Positions 1 to 5,282 of a DNA stretch of 5,282 nt are shown here, piece after piece; within the stretch, counting starts at the first letter, position 1, and every line of letters starts with the position of its first letter. Where the stretch lies: the NCBI GenBank assembly GCA_023229765.1, contig JALNYO010000072.1, forward strand, positions 1 through 5,282. The letters run 5' to 3'. The notes beneath the pieces were generated by a model. It was not told the DNA's origin. It saw nothing but the letters and a program-made list of their open reading frames with translations, and ran no database searches. This stretch comes from Syntrophales bacterium. Its GTDB lineage: Bacteria > Desulfobacterota > Syntrophia > Syntrophales > UBA5619. The translations under genes were made by a program, and so were the position numbers.

Positions 1-329
1 TCTCCCTTTCCGGCAATCTGGGCTTCAAGAAGACTGGTACGGATATCATCGCTGTAGGCTCCGATGTGACGGCTGCTCTTACGGCCGGTTCATCGGTGAA
101 TGTAACTCTTGCGAACGCGGACTTCGGTTTGAAGGCTGGTAATGGCACAACGGCGTTCGAGATGAAGAACGGCTCGTTCTCGGCAACGATTGAAGGTCTT
201 GCCGCCATTGACGCCACGACGGTTCTGGTTCGCTACACGAATGCGGCGACCACTGTCACAGCAAACACAATTCTTACTGTCGGCTCAACGAGCTACACCT
301 TTACCGATCCGATCGCGGCGAACACAATC
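1..329 (+). repeat. A module 1 (left-truncated, short 124-residue type)
   Basis: This module enters the window at the core motif SLSGNLGFKK (residues 1-10), so its first 15 or so residues are missing. It continues with a short loop, then LANADFGLKAG, a segment corresponding to VDFxIAL in longer modules. It next has SATIEGLAAID (about residues 61-71), matching VGIDGLT, and then a Thr/Val-rich strand segment ending SYTFT. Compared with modules 3-7 it lacks the TAFAGxNGG element and most of the second variable loop, which accounts for its shorter 124-residue period. Confidence 0.85.
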
Positions 330-679
330 GCGGTTGAAGTTACCGGCTTCAAAGCAAATATTGCGGACTTTGTCTCCCTTTCCGGCAATCTGGGCTTCAA
401 GAAGACTGGTACGGATATCATCGCTGTAGGCTCCGATGTGACGGCTGCTCTTACGGCCGGTTCATCGGTGAATGTAACTCTTGCGAACGCGGACTTCGGT
501 TTGAAGGCTGGTAATGGCACAACGGCGTTCGAGATGAAGAACGGCTCGTTCTCGGCAACGATTGAAGGTCTTGCCGCCATTGACGCCACGACGGTTCTGG
601 TTCGCTACACGAATGCGGCGACCACTGTCACAGCGAACACAATTCTTACGGTCGGCTCAACGAGCTACACCTTTACCGA
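1..679 (+). repeat. Near-perfect 372-bp tandem duplication
   Basis: Bases 1-307 recur at 373-679 with a period of exactly 372 bp (124 codons). The first 262 bases are identical. Positions 263/635 (gca/gcg, Ala) and 278/650 (act/acg, Thr) differ silently, and the copies diverge from 308/680 onward. The linker 308-372 still aligns without gaps to the linker after copy 2 at the protein level (DPIAANT versus EAIAANT). The duplication therefore respects module length and frame. The left copy is cut by the window edge, so more identical copies may lie upstream. Such low divergence means a recent duplication or gene conversion, unlike the older modules downstream. Confidence 0.96.
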
Positions 680-3600
680 GGCGATAGCGGCCAACACGGT
701 TGAATTCCAAATTTCTGGTTTTTCAGCTACCGTCTTTGATTTTTTGTGGATCGAAGGGGATCTTGCCTTTAAAAAGTCATCCCTTGATAGCCTGACCCTT
801 GCGGATGGTTCGGTTGTCGGTACTGCCGGTGACGGTATTGACGACGTCGAGTTAATGCAAGTCGGAGCGCATATTGAAACCGCTTTTGCAGGTATCAACG
901 GTCCTTTTGAAAGTGAGGAAGCAACCCCTTCAGCGTTGGGCTTCACCCTTTCCAATCTCAACCTTGCCCTGACGATACTCTCTCCCAGAGCTCCCCCAGC
1001 ACCAGCCTCTGCAACCGACCTGCGTACCTGGACGGCAGTCAAGGCAGATGTTGGTGGCGCTTCTTTTGTTGGTATCGACGGCTTGACACTTTCAATCGCC
1101 AGTCTTTCCGTAGATATCAATCAAGGTGGCGGCACGAACAATACAGTTGCCAACACCACCGCCGCCGATTTTTCTGTAACTCCTCTATCCGTCACCACGG
1201 GTGGAGAAAACACCATCACTATAGATTATTCTGACGAAACATTGCAGGTCGAAACCAATGTCGAACTCGACGTCTTCGGTTTTGTCCAGTTGGATGGCAG
1301 CCTTGCCTTCAAAAAAGCGACGGGGAACTTCGTTGTCACTGACGGTTCGACCCATGCCTCCACCGCCCTGAACAATATCAGCTACCTGGAGATTGGCGGC
1401 CATGTGAACACGGCCTTCGCGGGAGTTGGCAGCATCGGCTTCAACCTGACGGGTGTGGACTTCGGGATTCTGATGGTTTCCGACACGAACAACACGCCTG
1501 CCAATACCGCAGACGATGTCAACTACATGTCCCTGAAGGCGGATGTTGCAAGCGCGGCTCTGGTCGGGATTGAAGGTCTTACCGCCTCGGTTAACACGCT
1601 GTCGGTGATTGTGAACAAAACCAGCAGCGCCACGGCCGCGAACAAGGTACTCGATTTCGTCAACAGCGCCGAAGGCATCAATACTACTGATACGGATGCC
1701 GCGAGCATCGAAATCACGACCGGCCCGGCGACTGACCCGGTCACGATCGACATCGATGGAGACGAAGGCGCATTGCTCCAGGTGACGACGAACATCGAAC
1801 TCGACGTCTTCGGCTTTGTGCAGCTTGATGGGAGCCTCGCGTTCAAGAAAGCGACTGGTAACTTTGTTGTCACCGACGGCACCACTCACGTATCCGCCGC
1901 CCTGAATAATGTCAGTTATCTTGAAGTTGGCGCCCATGTTGACACTGCCTTTGCCGGATTCAATGGCGGCACCGACAGTGCCATGGGTTTGAGTCTGACT
2001 GGTGTTGATTTTGGAATTCTGCTGATCAACGAGCAGGGCGTTGCAACCCCGCGCAATTGGATGTCCCTGCAGGCGACAGTCGCAAATGCCTCGATAGTCG
2101 GCATCCCCGGTCTTACCCTTTCGGTTGACACCTTCGGTCTGCAGGTGAACCAGGCTGCCGCCGACGGTTCCTTGATCAATTTTGCGACGCAGAACGAAGA
2201 TATAAGTATTGGCCCGGACAAGAGCGTTACCCTTGATATGGATTCGGCGGACGGAGAGCTGATCCAGGCCTCCGGTTCCATCGAAATCGAACTTGCCGGA
2301 TTCTTCAAGGTTGCCGGCGACTTCGCCTTTGTCAGCTCTTCGACTACGGTGCGCCTGTCCGACGGCAGTTCGGTGGATGTTGATCTGCTGACGATCGGCG
2401 CCAACAGCGTTGATGCCTTTACCGGGGTTAACGGCGGCACTGCCGACGCGATCGGCTTCGATTTGACGGACGCCGATTTTGCTCTGGCGTTGATGACGGA
2501 TTCGCAGAACCCTGCCCGCAAATGGATGGCGCTCAAGAGCGAGGTCGGATCGGTTGCCTTTGTAGGGATTGACGGCCTTACCGTCGCAGCGGACACGCTG
2601 ACGATCGAGATCAACCGTAACCTAGGAACGGCCGGTTCCCCGATACCTCAGGATTCCGAGTTGACGGCGACCACGCTCAGGCTCGAGACGGATATTACGA
2701 CGGGGACTCTGATTTTCGAGCTTGATGGCGAGACGGCCGAGGTGGCGATCGATTCGGCGGACACAAACTCGATGCTCCAGTCCGCCATGATCTCCGCGCT
2801 GGAAGGTTTTACCTCCGTCGGCGCCGGTAATGTCCAGGTATCCGGAACGAGGGCGGACGGCTTCACGATCACCTTCATCAACGAACTGCTCGGTCAGGAT
2901 CGGAGCGGCCTTCTGGTCCGCGCCGTGTCCCCTGAGGTTGCCACCGCGGTGATCGAGAAGGTTGCCGGTGCATCCGCGCAAGACGAAGTCGAGCTGACCC
3001 CCGTGAGCGTCAATACAAGCCTCCGTCTTGACACCGATATAGAGGTCGGCGCGCTTACCTTTACGCTTCGCGGCGAGACAAGGAAGCTGACGGTTTCTTC
3101 CGGCACATCGGATGCGACGCTTGCGGGCAATCTGACAACAGTCCTAGCCGGTTTCATCTCAATCGGCGCCGGGAACGTGCAGGTATCCGGAACGAGGGTG
3201 GGCGGCTTCACAATCGAATTCATCAACGACCTTGCCGGTGAGGATTTCAGTGATCTCCAGCTTTCGGTGCAGACTCCAGGCGTTGAGGCGTCGGTTTCCA
3301 CTCTGGTGGAAGGCGAAGAGAAGGTGACCGGGACGACCACCACCGGCGCCTATGTCCGTGAAAAGCAGGTCATATCTTTCTCCAACGGCTTCCGCAGCAC
3401 GAATACCCGCTATGAGCTTGAGTTCAACGGCCTCAAAACGGGTCTGCTCGATTTTTCGGTGAACAGCCCCACGTACAACCGGGCGATTCTCCAGGCCGGT
3501 CTCGAGAGTCTGACGACAATCAAAAAGGGTAACGTGAGGGTGGAGTTCGACCAGAGTTCAACATCCGCCGCGCCGCGCTACTTTGTCTATTTCATCGGGA

Positions 3601-5282
3601 AGCTGGCTTATCAGAATGTCCCGCAGATCGTTGTCGTCTCCTCCAGTAATGTGACGGTGGTCGTAGGCACGTCGGTTGAAGGTCAGGGTGCGACGACGAC
3701 GCAAACGACCGAGGCCGTTTCCGCGGAGCAGCAGGTGAATGTTAAATCCGAGCTTGAGGGCTCCTTTACACTTTCGCTGCTTTATGACGGTTCAACCTAC
3801 ACGACATCGGCACTTGCGTTTAACGCCTCTGCGAGCGCCGTCCAGAACGCGCTGAATACGGCGATCAGCGCCATCGGCGGTGCGGCAGTCACGGTAAGCA
3901 GTACGGCGACCGGAGTCTGGAGAGTTGTTTTCGGCGGCAGTCTGAGCGGAAAAGCGATTGAGCCGCTTGCGATCGAGACGACGACGGCGTCGGTTTCGGG
4001 TTCGCTTGTTGTTGTGCAGCGAGGATTGACCCGAGTTGACGGCTCGACGGTGACGACGCCGGCGGTGAACGAAGTTCAGCGGGTTAGGGTGGAAGCGGAG
4101 ATTGCCGGGAGCTTTACGTTAAGCCTCACCCACGACGCGACCACCTATACGACGGATGCAATCAGTTTTATCGCCACGGCGGCTGAAGTTCAAGCGGCGC
4201 TTGCGTCTGCCTTTGCCGGTCTGGCTGATGCCGGATTCTCGGTGACCGGCGTTGGCATGGGAATTTGGGACATCGCGTTTTCGGGAAGCCTGGGCGGCGA
4301 GGATTTGCAGTTGTTTGAGATTGCCGCGGCCCCCGAAGTTGCATCGGCTTCGCTTGCGATAGAGAACCGCGGAGAGACCATCGCCCGTCCGGACATCGTT
4401 TCCGATCCGGATCCGAGTCTGGTGGTTGATTTCGGCGTGCAGAGCCTTGACGTCAAGACCGGTCCCGATTCGGTGATGATGCTGACAATGGACGGGATGG
4501 AAGGCGATCTGATCCGCGCATCGGGCAACATGACGATCGATCTTTTCGGCTTCTTCATGATCGAGGGCGGCTTCGCCTTTGAGAAGTCCTCCGAGACAGT
4601 GACTCTTGCGGACGGGACCGAGGTCGATACGAATATGCTGACGGTGGGCGGCGGCGGTCTGGATGCCTTCGCCGGTCTAAACGGCGGTTCGGAGAACGCC
4701 CTTGGTCTGTCGCTGGAAGAGGTTGATTTCGCAATTGCGCTGTTCACGAGCAAGGCCGACGCGACCCGCAAGTGGACGGTGCTGCACGCGACGGCAAATA
4801 CGATTGAGCTTGTCGGGATTGATGGCCTTGTTGCCTCGTCCACTTCGCTTGAGGTGAATATCAACCAGGCCGGGGCAGGTTATGACGTCATCGATTTTGC
4901 AGCCAGCAGCCTCGAAGTCCTGACCGGCCCGGGCACCAGCCTGACGATCGACATCGACGGGAGCATGGGGACTCTAATAGAGGCTTCTGGTGAAATCAGT
5001 CTCGATGTTTATGGATTTGTCCTTGCCCAAGGCGCTTTCAAGGTTGTGAAGCGCAATGTTGACGTTGATGTGAATGGAGATGGTTATCGGGATCCTACCG
5101 ATCTTGCCAATGCCGGCTCACCGGATCTCAACGATGCAGAAATGCTGGCTTTTGCCTTCACCGGAGTTGATCTGTTCGTGGGAGTGGGCGGGAAGTTCAA
5201 CGATGCCAGGACCGAGATCGATACGGCCGATGCGATCGGGTTCAGCGTAGCGGGTGCGGGCCTTGAGCTTGCGATCGTGAAG
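1..5282 (+). CDS. Giant modular repeat protein, internal fragment (both ends outside window)
   Basis: One reading frame, with codons starting at base 3, is open for 1,760 codons across the whole window. It has no start or stop, so the true protein is longer than about 175 kDa. The translation is Gly/Ala/Ser/Thr/Asp-rich, acidic, contains no cysteine and only seven tryptophans, and alternates hydrophobic and polar residues as in beta structures. Two repeat families fill it: eight A modules (1-2660 and 4419-5282) and five B repeats (about 2676-4400) inserted within A module 6. No signal peptide, transmembrane helix, catalytic motif or cell-wall anchor is visible, as expected for an internal piece. 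Proteins of this style are generally secreted or surface-exposed; an adhesin or surface-fibre role is inference. Synonymous divergence between modules supports a translated, selected frame. I do not recognise a named gene. Confidence 0.95.
330..701 (+). repeat. A module 2 (short 124-residue type)
   Basis: This is the complete copy of the short A module. It opens with VEVTGFKANIADFV, followed by SLSGNLGFKK (residues 125-134), ADFGLKAG, the ATIEGL element and the SYTFT strand. Over the shared part its protein is identical to module 1. Its C-terminal linker EAIAANT leads directly into module 3, whose core motif lies exactly 124 residues after this one. Confidence 0.88.
702..1241 (+). repeat. A module 3 (180 residues, Pro-rich loop)
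   Basis: The core WIEGDLAFKK is at 747-776. An enlarged first loop with a GTAGDGIDD segment (about 819-848) follows, then AHIETAFAGING, a strand equivalent to VDFxIAL (LNLALTI), and an unusual Pro-rich loop at 978-1019 (SPRAPPAPA). The module then has RTWTAVKADV, FVGIDGLT (1065-1088), VDINQ and a DF...TGGENTITIDY tail. By eye, the first 250 bases look richer in A/T than the flanking modules, and the junction with module 2 is abrupt at the DNA level. It is the first full-length module in the window. Confidence 0.85.
978..1019 (+). other. Pro/Ala-rich loop in A module 3
   Basis: A short Pro-rich stretch (residues 326-339) includes SPRAPPAPA. It sits where the other modules have a variable polar loop, between the VDFxIAL-like strand and the W..LKA strand. 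It is probably an exposed flexible turn or hinge; no function is claimed. Confidence 0.65.
1242..1775 (+). repeat. A module 4 (178 residues)
   Basis: The core FGFVQLDGSLAFKK is at 1275-1316. It is followed by ATGNFVVTDG, a TALNNISYLEIGGHV strand pair, TAFAG, LTGVDFGIL, a loop with TNNTPANTADD, NYMSLKADV, LVGIEGLT (1560-1583), VIVN, and the tail DF...ITTGP...TIDIDGDEG ending at 1775. The first 60 residues are almost identical in protein to module 5, but many codons differ synonymously. These two modules are therefore an older duplicate pair than modules 1 and 2. Confidence 0.88.
1776..2261 (+). repeat. A module 5 (162 residues)
   Basis: The core FGFVQLDGSLAFKK is at 1809-1850, followed by ATGNFVVTDG, ALNNVSYLEVGAHV, TAFAGFNGG, LTGVDFGILL, a short loop, RNWMSLQATV, IVGIPGLT (with Pro in place of Asp), LQVNQ, and the tail INFATQ...SIGPDKSVTLDMD. 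It is shorter than module 4 mainly because the second loop and the segment before the tail are compact. Confidence 0.88.
2262..2660 (+). repeat. A module 6, N-terminal part (split by B-repeat insertion)
   Basis: The module begins with IQASGSIEIELAGFF. A core follows in which AFKK has become AFVS (2325-2336), then VRLSDGSSVDVDLLTIG, DAFTGVNGG, LTDADFALALM, ARKWMALKSEV, FVGIDGLT (2559-2582) and IEIN (2604-2615). At this point other modules proceed to a DF...TGP tail, but here a linker and the B repeats begin. The missing tail reappears at about 4419. The head closely resembles module 7, so modules 6 and 7 probably derive from one duplication. Confidence 0.82.
2676..3020 (+). repeat. B repeat 1 (about 115 residues)
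   Basis: The first of five beta-rich repeats of a second family. It runs LRLETD, GTLIFELDGETAEV, a helix-like segment around QSAMISALEGF, then VGAGNVQVSGT, DGFTITFINELLGQD and a final strand. The order 'strand-DG-strand, helix, GAGNVxVSG, FTIxFxxxLxG' is widespread in giant bacterial repeat proteins. It pairs best with B repeat 2, 345 bases downstream. Confidence 0.8.
3021..3377 (+). repeat. B repeat 2 (about 119 residues)
   Basis: It has LRLDTD, GALTFTLRGETRKL, a helix-like NLTTVLAGF, IGAGNVQVSGT, GGFTIEFINDLAGED and a strand, then a Thr-rich linker (TGTTTTGA, about 3330-3350). Its middle is almost identical to B repeat 1 at both protein and DNA level: a 19-base stretch at 3180-3198 matches 2835-2853 exactly. 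The two repeats form a relatively recent pair. Confidence 0.82.
3378..3737 (+). repeat. B repeat 3 (about 120 residues, divergent)
   Basis: This is the most divergent of the five. It begins FSNGFRSTNTRYELEFNG, continues GLLDFSVNSPTYNRAIL and QAGLESLTTIKKGNVRVEF, then YFVYFIGKLAYQNVPQIVVVSS. It still matches the family order: strand with NG turn, helix with AL-like pattern, GNVxV, YxVxFxGxL, and a hydrophobic strand. It is richer in Arg, Lys and Tyr than its neighbours and ends in a Thr/Gln/Glu-rich linker. Confidence 0.72.
3738..4085 (+). repeat. B repeat 4 (about 116 residues)
   Basis: It contains GSFTLSLLYDGSTYTT, a predicted helix ASAVQNALNTAISAIGG, AVTVSST, GVWRVVFGGSLSGKAIEPL, and a closing strand with SGSLVVVQRGLTR. 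It pairs with B repeat 5, 348 bases downstream, sharing GSFTLSL, TYTT and the W-x-x-x-F-x-GSL-x-G element. Confidence 0.82.
4086..4400 (+). repeat. B repeat 5 (about 105 residues, last of the insert)
   Basis: It runs RVEAEIAGSFTLSL, THDATTYTTDAISF, a helix TAAEVQAALASAF, DAGFSVTGVG, IWDIAFSGSLGGEDLQLF and SASLAIENRG. A short acidic, Pro-containing linker (around 4386-4418) then leads back into the interrupted A module tail. The VQAAL and GSLGG elements are the most typical of the family in this window. Confidence 0.8.
4419..4511 (+). repeat. A module 6, C-terminal tail resumed after the B repeats
   Basis: LVVDFGVQSLDVKTGP followed by VMMLTMDGMEGD matches the tail that ends modules 4, 5 and 7 (DF, TGP, then a TIDIDG-type strand and turn). 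It directly precedes the start of module 7. With the head at 2262-2660 it completes a normal-length A module of about 160 residues if the B repeats are removed. Confidence 0.8.
4512..4976 (+). repeat. A module 7 (155 residues)
   Basis: It begins IRASGNMTIDLFGFF, then the core MIEGGFAFEK (4557-4586), ETVTLADGTEVDTNMLTVG, LDAFAGLNGG, LEEVDFAIALF, TRKWTVLHATA, LVGIDGLV (4809-4832), LEVNINQ, VIDFAASS, LTGP and LTIDIDG. This is the most compact full-length module of the long type, and its best partner is module 6. Confidence 0.88.
4977..5282 (+). repeat. A module 8 (right-truncated, enlarged loops)
   Basis: It starts IEASGEISLDVYGFV, has a degenerate core (LAQGAFKVVK), and then carries an insertion containing a calcium-loop-like sequence and DLNDAEMLAF. 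FTGVDLFVGVGGKF, an acidic second insertion (ARTEIDTADAIGF) and LELAIVK follow, and the module is cut by the window end before the W..LKA element. Its loops are longer than those of other modules. Confidence 0.8.
5067..5102 (+). other. EF-hand/dockerin-like calcium-binding loop (candidate)
   Basis: Twelve residues, DVNGDGYRDPTD, encoded here fit the canonical calcium loop. Oxygen ligands sit at positions 1 (Asp), 3 (Asn), 5 (Asp), 9 (Asp) and 12 (Asp), with Gly at position 6. The Asp at position 12 resembles dockerin and other secreted calcium loops rather than the Glu of classical EF-hands. It lies in the first variable loop of A module 8 and has no equivalent in the other modules. Calcium binding is inferred from the motif. 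Confidence 0.6.

Noticed and set aside
190..429. 79-codon + strand open frame
   Set aside because: Out-of-frame Arg/Ser-rich product crossing the tandem-repeat junction. The in-frame repeat translation explains this DNA.
1..679. CRISPR array or mobile-element repeats
   Set aside because: The repeat is 372 bp, contiguous, in frame and protein-coding. There are no spacers, inverted ends or transposase.
1185..1937. 250-codon open frame on the minus strand
   Set aside because: It lies wholly antisense to the conserved A modules 4-5. Its repeated motifs are mirror images of the sense repeats, and it has no independent support.
1916..2614. 232-codon open frame on the minus strand
   Set aside because: Ser/Pro-rich antisense shadow of modules 5-6. 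Recurrent segments such as VRPSIPT are complements of the sense VGIDGLT-type codons.
2622..3343. Several overlapping minus-strand open frames of 77-149 codons
   Set aside because: They overlap one another in different frames opposite B repeats 1-2. None has a recognisable product, and the sense frame explains the region.
3618..3668. Possible transmembrane segment (VPQIVVVSS to VTVVVGT)
   Set aside because: Interrupted by Ser/Asn and matching the final beta-strand of the B repeats; too polar for a membrane helix.
4647..4670. RTX-type calcium nonapeptide (GGGGLDAF)
   Set aside because: It occurs once, does not repeat every nine residues, and is the module's normal TAFAG/DAFAG element preceded by glycines.
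4190..4864. 224-codon open frame on the minus strand
   Set aside because: Antisense shadow of B repeat 5 and A module 7. It shows the same VRPSIPT-like complement pattern and no recognisable domain.

Overview
The whole window lies inside one very large protein-coding gene on the + strand. The reading frame whose codons begin at base 3 stays open for 1,760 consecutive codons, from the first base to the last. It has no in-frame stop, no identifiable start, no signal peptide and no terminator. Both ends of the gene are outside the window. No other gene, RNA gene, CRISPR array, insertion sequence or intergenic space can be supported.

The protein is Gly/Ala/Ser/Thr/Asp-rich, acidic and Cys-free, and is built almost entirely from repeats. 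Residue n of the visible fragment is encoded at bases 3n to 3n+2. The main 'A' module recurs eight times. It carries, in order, FGFxxLxGxLAFxK, a variable loop, TAFAGxNGG, VDFxIAL, a second variable loop ending in W..LKA, VGIDGLT, LxVxIN, and a tail DF....TGP....TIDID. Modules start at about 1 (truncated), 330, 702, 1242, 1776, 2262, 4512 and 4977 (truncated). Period lengths are 124, 180, 178, 162 and 155 residues, plus one interrupted copy. The first two are a nearly perfect 372-bp tandem duplication.

Module 6 is split. After its IN strand, five 'B' repeats of about 105-120 residues occupy roughly 2676-4400. The missing module tail then resumes at about 4419-4511, just before module 7. The B repeats have the pattern SFTLSLxxDGxTYTT...VQxAL.....GNVxVSG..xGxFTIxFxGxLxG, a type common in huge secreted bacterial repeat proteins.

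The composition (roughly 55-60% GC by eye) and the giant Cys-free repeat architecture suggest a bacterium, probably Gram-negative, with a giant secreted or surface protein. Giant genes of this style are known from green sulfur bacteria and Planctomycetes, but the window has no taxonomic marker and I do not assign one. Function is not determinable here. A long fibrous adhesin or surface-layer-like role is inference only. The clearest ligand-binding hint is an EF-hand/dockerin-like calcium loop at 5067-5102.
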